A stretch of 64,000 bases of DNA from NCBI GenBank assembly GCA_944548615.1, contig OX155980.1, positions 39,252,475-39,316,474 of the forward strand, given 5' to 3'. This DNA comes from Micropterix aruncella (Eukaryota > Arthropoda > Insecta > Lepidoptera > Micropterigidae). The notes beneath the pieces are model-generated. The model saw only the letters and a program-made list of their open reading frames with translations, ran no database searches and had not been told where the DNA came from. Shown here one piece after another: positions 1 to 20,648 of the stretch. A program made the position numbers and the translations under genes. Numbering within the stretch: position 1 is the stretch's first letter; each line of letters opens with the position of its first letter.

Positions 1-125
1 CTGAAATGACGGGTTGGCCCGTTGTAGTTGATTTCTCTTATTAATGACCCGGACGAGACCGCCCTTCCAGCAGCTCGGGAAATAGCCCTCGTTTATACAT
101 TTCTGCATAAGGACTGGTAAATAGA
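1..125 (-). pseudogene. LINE reverse-transcriptase fragment, cut by the window edge
   Basis: Read on the minus strand, this stretch encodes about 40 residues with the pattern CINEGYFPSCWKGG followed by a VIxK-like segment. This is the region just before the first catalytic motif of R1/Jockey-type LINE reverse transcriptases, where 'FP..WK' is highly characteristic. The frame stays open to the left edge, so the rest of the domain, if present, lies outside the window. Nothing similar is seen upstream of position 125. It is a relic; the exact clade cannot be told. Confidence 0.55.
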
Positions 126-2530
126 GAAAACTTAACCTAACGGTATGAAGCGGGAAAAAATCGTCTTCAAGGGTTTTCAAAAATCCTTCCCGAATGGTAT
201 CTAAAAATGGGTTGTTTTTTTGTAATCTATGTAGTTTAGGTCAATGGTCTATTTTTTTATAAAACCACACTACTAATTTTGATGATTTTAATGCTAAATC
301 CGAGAGAAAATCAGCCCGGAAACTGGTTTCTTTAATGAATGAGCATTTTCGATGAAAAATATCGTGAAACTATCAAACAATCAAAATTTTACCCATTAAG
401 ACCGATTTTAATTTTTTAATTAAAGAAAGCTAAATTACATACCTTTAACCACCATTTGAATACAATCTGAACATCACAATACATATCAAATTATGTACAA
501 AATACCACATTAAAAACGGAACCAGGCTACAACAACACAATAAGAATATTTGGCGAACGATAACCCTACTATAAATCAATTTTTCAAAGAAATAAAAAGC
601 TCGCGTAGCCGAAAATGTAGCCGCGGCTGTTTCCGTAAGCTTTTGTCGCTGGGCGGCTCATTATAGTTGGGAGATAGTGATTTTTTCCGGTACTGATTTT
701 CCCAGTCACCAAACGTCGATAGTATGTTCAGTGACTAATTATAAGTAGCGAACATGTATTTTGTAGAGGGTTTTCCTGTGCGTTGAGCTGGAAAATGCTT
801 TGGAAAATACAAATGTGCCACACTTTTTTTTAGCACTAATGAAAATCGTTTTACTGTCAAGTCGAATGCAGCATTGACTAGAAATAAGTAACCTGGCTGA
901 TCTATAGGTATGACAACGTGTCTGGCACATGAGAAACCTAACAAAACGGTGACCCTTTTTTTCCAGACCTGAAAATTGGTCATATTATACTTAACATTAT
1001 AACGATAGTTTAGTATCACATCTGGCTGTGATTTGCCATCACCAAAGCCTTGCTATTATTCCTATCTATTAATTCTTGTCAGAGTGACACTGAGGGGACG
1101 GGAGACGGGAGCCTATTTCACTGTTCGCACCAGGGCCTTTGGCCACCTAGATACGCCACTGCCTTGAAGGCTCTTTAAACGGATGTCAAATGTCGGCACG
1201 TTGACATTATATTTGCAAACTTTAAACGCCTGTATCCCTGTAATAAAGCCCGAGTAAATATTTTAGCACATTCGGAATTAGTGTAGTCAATATAGTCGGG
1301 TGACGTTAAAACATCTTCAATGTAGACAATTGACCTAAACTGCATATACTCGTATACCAATACATATTGCAAATATATTTTGTAATTTTCCAAATAGCTA
1401 CTTGTCACGACTCGGATATCGGTCAAGTAGCGATCATTGGTATTAGCGAGTGTGTTCAACGACCGTTCAAGGCTCGTTAAAATTCAAGAATTTGCTGGCT
1501 GCTTCCGTTGCTAAGAACGTACGAGTACATAAGTGCTTTCACCTAACACACATTTGTGCACTATTGCGTGCTTAAACGCAGTTAGTAGGCTCGCAATGAC
1601 TTAACTCGTCAAATATCTGTTATATGAATTAGTAGTCATTGTTGAAATTGATTGAATTCAGGGATTGCGTGCTATAAATAAACCATAAACCGTATAAAAA
1701 GATCGATATTAACGGAGCGACGATTACTGTTATTTTTTGTTGTTTTGTTTGCGATGAATTAACTTGGCATATAAAACAGGTATATCTGCGGTGGCTTTGA
1801 GAGCATGAATAAGGAAGTATGCCTATGTACCTATTTTAATTTATAACTCAGGTTAGCGAAAATTCACAACTCGTCGAGTTTCTGAATCACTGTCACCAGT
1901 ATTTTATAATGGGCGTCGGTATGAATGCATGTAGCCCCTATTGTGGGATTTCGTCCCGAGGTAAATGTAATTTCTTTTTTCCAAACTTCGTTCTTTTCTC
2001 ATTTAAAATTGAAAAAACAAACTCTTTTTCTTTAAAAATCACTCAAAACAAATAATATTTAAATATTATTTTATAGAAGTGTTGATTGATATAAAAAAAT
2101 GAGGATAAAATGTATTTTTTTGAACAATTTTTTTATTGTGGTTTTTTATCCTTTTATATTCTATGAATCAACATTTCTCCTGTATAATAAGCTGTTTCTT
2201 GCTCCTGTATAATAACTATTTACGATAAGCTTACTATTCGTTTTAGCTATTTTTATTCATTATTATTTTTATATTTTATATACGCCATTACTAATATAAT
2301 ACATGCTCACACTTCACACGCTCAACGCACTCTCACAAACACATACACACACATCCTGAATACTAGACTCTTATGTAGTTCTAAAATTGAAGGTACCTAC
2401 ATTAGTTTTATTAAGTAGTTTTTTTAAAACGTAATTTATGTAATTTTGTTAAAATCCGTAACCGGTTTTATTGATTGTAAATCCGTGTACATTTAAAAAA
2501 ATATTATTACTGTAATACCGTGTGATTTCT
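126..2530. other. AT-rich non-coding stretch
   Basis: No exon, RNA gene or transposase similarity is recognised. Open frames at about 735-1019 and 1175-1459 (minus) have no recognisable motif or splice context. AC-rich simple sequence occurs near 2305-2355. It may be downstream intron or 3' flank of the receptor gene whose exons end at 4812. Confidence 0.5.
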
Positions 2531-2566
2531 CAATAAAGAATTGAATTAAATTGAATTGAATATAAT
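2531..2566 (+). repeat. LINE-like 3' tail with TTGAA-type repeats
   Basis: An AATAAAG signal runs straight into several AATTGAAT-type units (TTGAA periodicity). This is how many insect CR1/Jockey LINE 3' ends finish. The preceding ~200 bases are non-coding, as expected for a LINE 3' UTR, but no coding part is seen. The sequence pattern is clear; the LINE origin is inferred. Confidence 0.35.
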
Positions 2567-2987
2567 TGTGTTTTTGTGATTTATATGGTTTCTGCTGAAT
2601 AAAAAAAGATCTAAACGTGTTTCAGTGAGCTTAAAGAGTACATGCTTGGGATGTTTTCTGCTGAACGGAAAAACAATAAAATCTGTTTTAATGAAAAATA
2701 AATAAGTGGCTTGAATGCTTTCTACTGAATTAAAAAAAGGTTTATAACTATACTCATTGTACACACACCAGCAACCAAATGCAACTAGGCAAATCCAAAG
2801 TCACGAACGTTTCCAGTGGAACTAAAAAGTACTCTGAATTGTCCAGGTTGTGGTTAGCAAAAAAAATATAAAAAATAGGCCCAATTGGATTGAATATTTT
2901 CTGATAGCCGTAAAATGGATATTTTTTACACAAAAATGGATTTCTATATTGATTTCCATCTTTGTGGATTGGGTGATTTCTGCTCAA

Positions 2988-3019
2988 CGCGGTCTCAGTA
3001 AATCCTTACTGAGACCGCG
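2988..3019. repeat. Perfect hairpin, 14-bp stem, ATCC loop
   Basis: Left arm 2988-3001 and right arm 3006-3019 are exact reverse complements (CGCGGTCTCAGTAA in the left arm), separated by the tetraloop ATCC. The arms are GC-rich in an AT-rich setting. A second hairpin with the same loop begins 27 bases downstream. Confidence 0.9.
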
Positions 3020-3046
3020 GTGAATGAGACTTACTGGATAGGCCGT

Positions 3047-3086
3047 TTGGTGCCCAAGAGGGCTATCCAGCCCTCTTGAGCACCAA
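3047..3086. repeat. Near-perfect hairpin, 18-bp stem, ATCC loop
   Basis: Left arm 3047-3064 and right arm 3069-3086 pair at 17 of 18 positions (one C/T difference) around the loop ATCC. It is a twin of the hairpin at 2988-3019, with a different stem but the identical loop. The function is unknown; it could be the folded end of a transposon. Confidence 0.9.
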
Positions 3087-3554
3087 AAGCCATGCATGAT
3101 AACGGTCATGGGCCTCTCAAGAAGCAGTGCCTTCCGCTTTTTGTGCCTACTGTTTCATGGCATTTGTTTCGCACCCTTCGGGAACGATTTTTGCCAAATA
3201 CTGTGATTTTATTCATTCCATAAGCAATTAAATAACCAGAATTACAAGATCCATGACCTAAATCTAATAAAAATATTATATTTTTTGGGATCTTTATACT
3301 ATTTTACTCGCTTTGAGGGTGATTACATGTAGTATAATTCTTAAACCACTAGTTTCTTACTTCGAAATGGGCAAATTAATCTGAATGAATTTCGAAATGC
3401 ATTTCAAAGACTTTTGTTATTCCAATCAAATCTACTCACAGTCAGACTCTGCAAAAAACAATACCTTGGAAAGATCGAGGTATCACTCTAGATTACTTTC
3501 GCCGTTAGGACTCCCATATACATAACCTGGCAAATTTTTGGATATATTGTAACT

Positions 3555-3702
3555 GAAATTAGGAATATTCTGTATTCCAAAACGCTAAACACTATTTATC
3601 ATGGTTTATGTGAGTCGCGTATTAATTATGGCATAATTGAATGGGGTGTGCTAAACCCTGTTAGAGCCATTGCAACGTGCACAGAAAATTATATTTAAAA
3701 TT
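3555..3702 (+). pseudogene. LINE C-terminal relic
   Basis: The plus strand reads about 45 residues containing YHGLCESRINYGIIEWG and then a stop. The pattern 'vY.al..S.i.YGi..WG' is the connector downstream of the RT fingers in CR1/Jockey-type LINEs. The flanks are frameshifted or non-coding, so this is a small decayed fragment. Confidence 0.6.
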
Positions 3703-4075
3703 ATCTTCTAGAGAACATATCGCCTTTCCATGGAAATGAGATGCATGAATACTGAGCTTTAAATGGAAGCTAAAGTCCTTGACTATATTATTATGCTATA
3801 ACCCTAATTTTATGCTATATAATTATTATGCTATAACCCTAATTTGATGTCAATTTTACCCTAAATTTTACTTATGCCGGTATTTGGGCATCCTATTTGG
3901 CAGCAGAATGAACGCGAGACTTAACCGGAAGCTAAATGCTTAGTGTGTACTCCGCAGATTTATCCCTACATAGATACGGGTAATCCTATAGGTTTTAATT
4001 GTATCCTGTATCCTGCTGAAAATTACGTAGTGTACGGCGAACTTTAGGTGCGCTTAGGTTAGTGGTATAGTTATA

Positions 4076-4343
4076 ATGTTATTACAGCATCCACGTGGCG
4101 CTATCGGTATCCTAGGCAACGGCGGAATTATGTCACTGGGTGGGGACCCGACCTCGGACACCAAAAGCGGAAGCCAGATACGCACCTTTTCGCCCGCAAT
4201 TTGGTCCGCCTGCACCGAGTCCACCGATCACTTCCTGTTGCCACGGCCGTGCCCTGTTGCTATACTATCCGCATTACGAAGTGGCGAGTCAGGTCATTTA
4301 TGAGCATGTTACTCTTATATTGTTAGAGCCCTGTCCACCCTAG
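4076..4343. other. GC-rich island, unidentified
   Basis: About 270 bases are markedly more GC-rich than the surroundings and keep two overlapping plus-strand frames open (67 and 75 codons). Neither shows a known motif, and no splice sites join them to anything. It is probably a fragment of a mobile element; I cannot name it. Confidence 0.35.
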
Positions 4344-4811
4344 AACGGGTTAGTCTCAGTTGGGTGACAGAAACGAATAGGCATAAGTTAAGGTTTTGCC
4401 TCTTCCTTCCTGTTAATTTGTAGCGCAATAGTAAATTATTATTTGAATAGATTTTCAACCTGTGCTTCATCCTTATGAGGGTGAATTTTCTTAAAACTCT
4501 CTTTGTTTCTTAATTCTTAATTTGCCTTCGTAGTTCAATGGAATTTTAAATGTTACAAATAGCAAAAGAAACAATAATTTCTTATTACATAAGACATTCA
4601 TATTTTAAAATTTTCCCAAATTAATCTAAACTATGTCAAATTCAGCCAGGATATTGCGTTTTAACGTTATAAAATTGAACTTATCATTTCTCCTTTTACT
4701 TCTACTATTATTTCTATTGCAATGGTAACATAAGCACTGTCAAAAGAAATCGACAACATTATGATCTATTTTATATTGTAAATTAAATTCAATATTTTTG
4801 TTGGTACTCAC

Positions 4812-13919
<9,108 letters not shown>

Positions 13920-14114
13920 TTTTTTAAAAACTATATTGCCCGCAGTTATTAATTTCTTTCCGCGGGAACACCGTGTTATTGAGACGTGTAGTAGTCGACT
14001 AGAATTTACTGGATTATATCGCACTATCGTGAACCGAATAAAAAATGGTTATTGTTAATTGCCAGACCACTCTGATAAAGAATTAAATACGGTTAGACAA
14101 ATGCTCACAAAAAA

Positions 14115-14225
14115 ACTATTTGGCTGAATATGGCATAATTGCATGGGGTTCCTGCACTAAGCAAGTTTTGGATCCACTTTTAAAATCACAGAAGCTCTTA
14201 TTAAGGGGAACCTGGATTAGAAGGC
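14115..14225 (+). pseudogene. LINE C-terminal relic
   Basis: Reads AEYGIIAWGSCTKQVLDPLL then KSQK, the 'YGi..WG......l..lQk' connector of CR1-type LINEs, similar to the relic at 3555-3702. It is short, flanked by stops, and lies just upstream of the receptor's first exon. Confidence 0.6.
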
Positions 14226-14308
14226 TAAAATAATGCTTTTTATGTTTTTTTTTACCTAAACTTGAAATCTGATCATGAATCTTTTAACTTAGTTTGGAAG
14301 AAAATATT

Positions 14309-14482
14309 TTAAAAAATCAAGTAAAAATAAATAAATATCATAAATATAATATATATTGAAAAATTCAAATATTTTTTGCAATAGTAGAAATAACTATTTT
14401 TGAGATATTGATTTGCAAATGTTCCTAATGCTGCAGAAATGACAGTATCTGCTTGCGCCGGTAATACCAAGCGTAATTTTGC
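14309..14482 (-). other. Exon-like open segment, unidentified
   Basis: A good TTGTTTCAG acceptor opens onto a frame that starts AKLRLVLPAQADTVISAALG, continues with a tyrosine-rich piece and then AT-rich low-complexity sequence to a stop at 14309. The first 25 residues look codon-biased and faintly recall the last helices of histone H2B ('LLLP.......A......KY'). No upstream exon was found, so this may be chance. It should not be treated as a gene without transcript support. Confidence 0.2.
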
Positions 14483-15490
14483 CTGAAACAATTAATATAA
14501 ATTAAGATATAAATAAAAGTAATTATTTATACAAATTTTCAAGGATTTAAAGAAATAAAATCGATTTAGTCCCCACAATTTTGTGTTTAACTAGTAAAAA
14601 AAAAACATTTTTTTTTAGTTTATTTAAAAGACAATTTAATAATCTTGTGTTTTTTTAAACAACTTGATCCATCAAGTAGTTTTTTACACTTACAAAAATC
14701 TGAGACTATCAGCTATTCCAGAGGTAAAAGATTCATGAATAGATTTCAACTTAAAAAAACAAAAAAAAACATAAATAGAATGTTTTTTTGGCTGTCTAAG
14801 CCAGAAAGGTCATTGGATAAAACATCCACGTATATTCATCTGTACTTCTGTTTGAAGGTTCCAGGTTTTGCAAATAAGATATATTTTTGTAAAAAAACTG
14901 GTTTTCCTCCAGAAACACCCAAGGAATTGTATAAAAGGTCAGCAAGCTCTTGCAACAAGAGCGGTTGCATCTCCTAACTACCTGACCCACCTAGTAAACA
15001 CTATAATGTCCCCGTAGAGCGAAAATTAAATAAGTCGAAAAATCAAGTTTTGAGATACGAGCGCTTAAAGATTTTAAAAACCAAAAAAATACTAGCTCGG
15101 CTTCAGCATTATTTATTCGTGATTTTATCGTGCTACCTTATAGACATAATATCAAAGCTTAAATGAAGATGTCATAAAATAAAAAGTTATTTTTCATAGA
15201 CATTTTCAAGATAAAACAAATTATTTAATTTTTACCCTCAAATTCTGGAAATTAGCTGTCTGTTAGTTATTTTTCTAATATAGTTTGTGATTTGTCCTTT
15301 AACTCTAGCTCCTGTTTATTGAAAATAATTCGACTTAGTTATATTAATACTTACTACTGAACTTACCAAACGTTTCAGAGAAAAATACGTAACTAATTTA
15401 ATTATTTATTTAGCGTTAATAGGGTAGGGAAATTGTAGGACACGTTACTAAAAAGCAATAATTATACAAATTTCAAACTTTATTTATTAA
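14483..15490. other. AT-rich upstream region, nothing certain
   Basis: Lies between the receptor's first exon and the tandem array. A minus-strand frame near 14830-14980 (LLLQELADLLYNSLGVSG-type) looks protein-like but matches nothing I know. A promoter for the receptor is not discernible. Confidence 0.35.
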
Positions 15491-15494
15491 ACTA

Positions 15495-18400
15495 TATTGG
15501 GAAATGCTTATGTTTGAATGAGATATACTTACGGATGTGCACGACTTTCGACGGTGCAATGTAAGTTTAAAGGTCCTTTTGCAGTCGACTAACGATCACT
15601 ATTCATCCATACATCTCATAAATAGGGCTTATCCTTATGCAACACAAAATGCCTTCAATTGAGACGAATTTAGCGAAAAAATAAAAAATTAAACTATTGA
15701 TCACTTCGGCAAAGCCGTTTTCTAAATGAAAGTGACATTACGAAATAATTCAAATTTCGAATGCTACCAACATTTAAAATATGATACAATTGGCTGAGTT
15801 TGTTATCAACGAGCCATTAAATCGAAAAAAAAATAAAAAAACCTCCATATGCTCAATGAAATGAAAGAAGAAACTTCAATCTTAATTTCTGGCAGAGGAG
15901 TTTATAATAAAGATTGTATAATGTTATCAAAATAGGGTAAACCTATATAAAATTGTATAATATTAAAAAATTGTAAAGAAATATTGTAGAAAACAGTATA
16001 ATATTGTTATATTTGATAAGGTTTGTAAAGAAATCCGTTTATAGGATGATGTTTTTATTTAAAATAAAATTAGTAAAAGCTACTTAAAAAGTAGCGAAGG
16101 AAATCCCAGCTTGTATTGGGAAATGCTTATGTTTGAATGAGATATACTTACGTATGTGCACGACTTTCGACGGTGCAATGTAAGTTTAAAGGTCCTTTTG
16201 CAGTCGACTAACGATCACTATTCATCCATATATCTCATAAATAGGGCTTATCCTTATGCAACACAAAATGCCTTCAATTGAGACGAATTAAGCGAAAAAA
16301 TAAAAAATTAAATTATTGGTCACTTCGGCAAAGCCGTTTTCAAATGAAAGTGACATTACGAAATAATTCAAATTTCGAATGCTACCAACATTTAAAATAT
16401 GATACAATTGGCTGAGTTTGTTATCAACGAGCCATTAAATCGAAAAAAAAATAAAGAAACCTCCATATGCTCAATGAAATGAAAGAAGAAACTTCAATCT
16501 TAATTTCTGGCAGAGGAGTTTATAATAAAGATTGTATAATGTTATCAAAATAGGGTAAACCTATATAAAATTGTATAATATTAAAAAATTGTAAAGAAAT
16601 ATTGTAGAAAACAGTATAATATTGTTATATTTGATAAGGTTTGTAAAGAAATCCGTTTATAGGATGATGTTTTTATTTAAAATAAAATTAGTAAAAGCTA
16701 CTTAAAATGTAGCGAAGGAAATCCCAGCTTGTATTGGGAAATGCTTATGTTTGAATGAGATATACTTACGGATGTGCACGACTTTCGACCGTGCAATGTA
16801 AGTTTAAAGGTCCTTTTGCAGTCGACTAACGATCACTATTCATCCATATATCTCATAAATAGGGCTTATCCTTATGCAACACAAAATGCCTTCAATTGAG
16901 ACGAATTAAGCGAAAAAATAAAAAATTAAACTATTGATCACTTCGGCAAAGCCGTTTTCTAAATGAAAGTGACATTACGAAATAATTCAAATTTCGAATG
17001 CTACCAACATTTAAAATATGATACAATTGGCTGAGTTTGTTATCAACGAGCCATTAAATCGAAATAAAAATAAAAAAACCTCCATATGCTCAATGAAATG
17101 AAAGAAGAAACTTCAATCTTAATTTCTGGCAGAGGAGTTTATAATAAAGATTGTATAATGTTATCAAAATAGGGTAAACCTATATAAAATTGTATAATAT
17201 TAAAAAATTGTAAAGAAATATTGTAGAAAATTAAGTGTGGACATATTACACTCATCAAAAACCTCTTATAAGAACTCAATAAAAAAAATTCTACAGTCTA
17301 TCTAAATGATCACATAACATTTATACATATTATATTTCATTTAATTTAGTTCAAGGACATAATTTTTATCTCAAGTATATTCTTTATAATAACTATATAT
17401 CATACCTAAAATTAAATATAAATATATTTATATACATACATAATATATTTTTATCTATTTTGTCTCTCCCTTTCACCTCACTTCCCATCCTGATTCCCCC
17501 CATTCTCAAGCGGAAACAATATAAAATTATATTGCGTTCATTTTGTATACTTTATATTCGGAATCACATTAATGGATTTTTGTCACTTTTAAATAGGTTT
17601 TTATTGCATTGTATGTAGTTCTGTTTGGTTCCAGAATAAAATAAAATAAAATAAAATAAAATAAAACAGTATAATATTGTTATATTTGATTAGGTTTGTA
17701 AAGAAATCCGTTTATAGGATGATGTTTTTATTTAAAATAAAATTAGTAAAAGCTACTTAAAAAGTAGCGAAGGAAATCCCAGCTTGTATTGGGAAATGCT
17801 TATGTTTGAATGAGATATACTTACGGATGTGCACGACTTTCGACGGTGCAATGTAAGTTTAAAGGTCCTTTTGCAGTCGACTAACGATCACTATTCATCC
17901 ATATATCTCATAAATAGGGCTTATCATTATGCAACACAAAATGCCTTCAATTGAGACGAATTAAGCGAAAAAATAAAAAATTAAACTATTGATCACTTCG
18001 GCAAAGCCGTTTTCTACATGAAAGTGACATTACGAAATAATTCAAATTTCGAATGCTACCAACATTTAAAATATGATACCTACAATTGGCTGAGTTTGTT
18101 ATCAACGAGCCATTATATCGAAATAAAAATAAAAAACCTCCATATGCTCAATGAAATGAAAGAAGAAACTTCAATCTTAATTTCTGGCAGAGGAGTTTAT
18201 AATAAAGATTGTATAATGTTATCAAAATAGGGTAAACCTATATAAAATTGTATAACATTAAAAAATTGTAAAGAAATATTGTAGAAAACAGTATAATATT
18301 GTTATATTTGATAAGGTTTGTAAGGAAATCCGTTTATAGGATGATGTTTTTATTTAAAATAAAATTAGTAAAAGCTACTTAAAAAGTAGCGAAGGAAATC

Positions 18401-19152
18401 CCAGCTATATAGAAAACAGTATAATATTGTTATATTTGATAAGGTTTGTAAAGAAATCCGTTTATAGGATGATGTTTTTATTTAAAATAAAATTAGTAAA
18501 AGCTACTTAAAAAGTAGCGAAGGAAATCCCAGCTTGTATTGGGAAATGCTTATGTTTGAATGAGATATACTTACGGATGTGCACGACTTTCGACGGTGCA
18601 ATGTAAGTTTAAAGGTCCTTTTGCAGTCGACTAACGATCACTATTCATCCATATATCTCATAAATAGGGCTTATCCTTATGCAACACAAAATGCCTTCAA
18701 TTGAGACGAATTAAGCGAAAAAATAAAAAATTAAACTATTGGTCACTTCGGCAAAGCCGTTTTCAAATGAAAGTGACATTACGAAATAATTCAAATTTCG
18801 AATGCTACCAACATTTAAAATATGATACAATTGGCTGAGTTTGTTATCAACGAGCCATTAAATCGAAATAAAAATAAAAAAACCTCCATATGCTCAATGA
18901 AATGAAAGAAGAAACTTCAATCTTAATTTCTGGCAGAGGAGTTTATAATAAAGATTGTATAATGTTATCAAAATAGGGTAAACCTATATAAAATTGTATA
19001 ATATTAAAAAATTGTAAAGAAATATTGTAGAAAACAGTATAATATTGTTATATTTGATAAGGTTTGTAAGGAAATCCGTTTATAGGATGATGTTTTTATT
19101 TAAAATAAAATTAGTAAAAGCTACTTAAAAAGTAGCGAAGGAAATCCCAGCT
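15495..19152. repeat. Tandem array of a ~618 bp unit, five copies
   Basis: Copies start with TATTGGGAAATGCTTATG at 15495, 16114, 16732, 17787 and 18537, and end with GAAATCCCAGCT. Units are nearly identical (mostly single-base changes and small indels). Copy 3 holds a 436-bp insertion; copy 4 holds a 130-bp partial duplication of its own 3' end (about 18406-18536). Each unit has a subterminal hairpin GCTACTT-AAA-AAGTAGC followed 12-15 bases later by the CCCAGCT end, and an imperfect 5' hairpin (ACTTAC...GTAAGT). A 3' stem-loop near the terminus and head-to-tail tandem copies recall Helitron/Helentron-type elements, but no Rep/helicase is present. A simple satellite is the alternative. Confidence 0.85.
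17231..17666 (+). mobile_element. 5'-truncated LINE 3' end inserted in array copy 3
   Basis: The sequence interrupts the repeat exactly between TTGTAGAAAA and CAGTATAATATTG. It ends in (ATAAA)n, the microsatellite-type tail of a target-primed retrotransposition event, and is preceded by a pyrimidine-rich, non-coding 3' UTR-like stretch. A short A-rich duplication is possible at the junction. It carries no coding sequence. Confidence 0.6.
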
Positions 19153-19209
19153 AAAAACACGAAACACCAGACACCAGAAACACAGAAACACAGAAACACT
19201 AAAAACACG
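19153..19209. repeat. GAAACAC-rich minisatellite, inverted partner at 19826-19893
   Basis: Short AC-rich repeats (cAGAAACAc units) directly follow the tandem array. The reverse complement of the same pattern (TTTCTGTGTTT units) lies at 19826-19893, so the pair brackets 19210-19825. Confidence 0.6.
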
Positions 19210-19215
19210 CTTTTG

Positions 19216-19490
19216 GGCTATGATACGATATTCACATACACACGGCTATGATACGATATTCGATCATGGAATGCCAGTGCCTATCTTCCGGCTTCATCAT
19301 CAGACCTTGAAACCTAATCGTGATCAAAGTTCATTCCAAGACTTTTCTAAGAAGTCCAAATACAGCTATGATACGATGTTCCATCATGAAGTTCCAGTTC
19401 ATATCTTCCGACTCCATCATCAGATCAGTTCGACAGTACCATATTATTGTATTGTCATCAGAACTGCATACAGCTGCCAATTTTCATGAC
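19216..19490. repeat. ~120-bp tandem repeat, about 2.3 copies
   Basis: Copies begin GCTATGATACGAT at 19216 (short), 19243 and 19364, and continue with a TATCTTCCG(G/A)CT(T/C)CATCATCAGA block. The open frames across it follow the repeat period rather than any protein family. Confidence 0.65.
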
Positions 19491-19889
19491 GCTACGATCC
19501 TTGAAAGATGGTTAAATTAGTTACCTTAGATTCCATTACATAGTTACATACGGGTCGACCTAATAAAAGCGTGTTAAAAAAAGGATGTTTACTTACTTTC
19601 GCAAATAATGCATCCCATCCCAAAATAAAGAACGGTTTTAGAACCACTGCCCGTAGGCTACCACTTCGGCCACCCAAGGACGCAGAATCAACGGTAAAAT
19701 ACTGCTGGTACGGAGTACAACACTAGGCACTCGGTTACCGGAACATAGCATTGCTTCACTATACCATGGCGTTAAAGAATCTATACGTATGACTGCTCCA
19801 AGTAACGACGCACGCACACACCTGCGTTCTGTGTTTCTGGTTCTGAATTCTGGTTTCTGTGTTTAGTGTTTCTGTGTTTGTAGTTTTTA

Positions 19890-20470
19890 GTGTAACCATC
19901 GGTGGAATAAATGAACCCCCAGCACTCATACACATAACGCAGGTTGTCAAAGAACCCCTTTCAGCTGATGCCAAAGCACCAATTTGGCGTTTCCCTTTTT
20001 GGCTTAGAACTTAGGGTATTTGGGATGGTACAACAGTTATACCGTCCATATTGAAAATTCTGTTGGGAAGGAACTTGTCATCTCCATCAATTTTTTGTAA
20101 AGGTTGAAGAAAAGGTCCACATTTTCTTTATTAAACCCTTTAAGCCCAAGCGCCATTTCGCCGCCCATATTCTGCCCATATTCATTTCGCCGCCCATATT
20201 CCTGTTGGGCGGCGAAATGAAAGCTCCGGCTGCCTTCCTAAAAATTATTTTAGCCAATCTCTACCGGCGCATTCATTCTTTGCAGAAAATGTATGAGCGA
20301 TATTGTTTTTCAGCTGATAGGCTAAACTCATAACGTCTCTTTGCACATACCCAACTTCGCACCAGATGTAATAGCCGCAGATAGTTCTGTTTTAGCTGCT
20401 AAACATCTTAAAGTTATTCGCGGTGCCATATACAGTTTAGAAGCCTTCAGTGAACCAATTTTATTATTTC
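19890..20470 (-). pseudogene. pogo/jerky-type DDE transposase relic
   Basis: On the minus strand, in protein order: a VMSLAYQLKNNIAHTFSAKN block with AGRDWLK and 'GRQPELSFRRP' (20350-20210), FNKENVDLFFNLYKKLMEM (about 20140-20080) and SAERGSLTTCVMCMSAGGSF with IPPM (19974-19895). These match the CENP-B-type DNA-binding tail, the 'FN...V..FF..l' linker and the 'ERG..vT......A.G..iPP' part of the DDE domain. Stops, frameshifts and a local duplication (GCCGCCCATATTC, twice) show it is dead. The last part is cut by the minisatellite at 19893. Confidence 0.75.
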
Positions 20471-20589
20471 ACTTATATTAAATTGCCCTTTGCATTGATA
20501 TTTTGCACCACGTTTGGCGTTTTCTTTCAGAAATTGGTTTTCGTGGAGCCATTGCCTAGGAAACAAAATATATAAATAAGCAATCTTAA

Positions 20590-20648
20590 TACGGCCAATA
20601 TAGCCTATGGTATAATGGCCCTATACCCGGTGAGCCATATTGGCCGTA
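20590..20648. repeat. Inverted repeat, TACGGCCAATAT arms
   Basis: Arms 20590-20601 and 20637-20648 are exact reverse complements. The interior also holds GGCC-containing half-sites, and GGCCATATTGGCC recurs near 20963-20975. It may mark the end of the pogo-like element. Confidence 0.55.

Noticed and set aside
1175..1459. Minus-strand frame of 94 codons as a small gene
   Set aside because: Amino-acid composition is plausible but there is no motif, no codon bias against neighbours and no splice or promoter support.
4076..4343. GC-rich plus-strand frames as an exon
   Set aside because: Two overlapping frames are equally open, as expected from base composition alone, and no splice partner exists.
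18018..18230. Seventy-codon frame in one tandem-array copy
   Set aside because: The other copies break this frame with small indels and stops, so it is not conserved coding sequence.
15495..19152. CRISPR array
   Set aside because: The repeats are ~618 bp, contiguous and without unique spacers, and the DNA is clearly eukaryotic.
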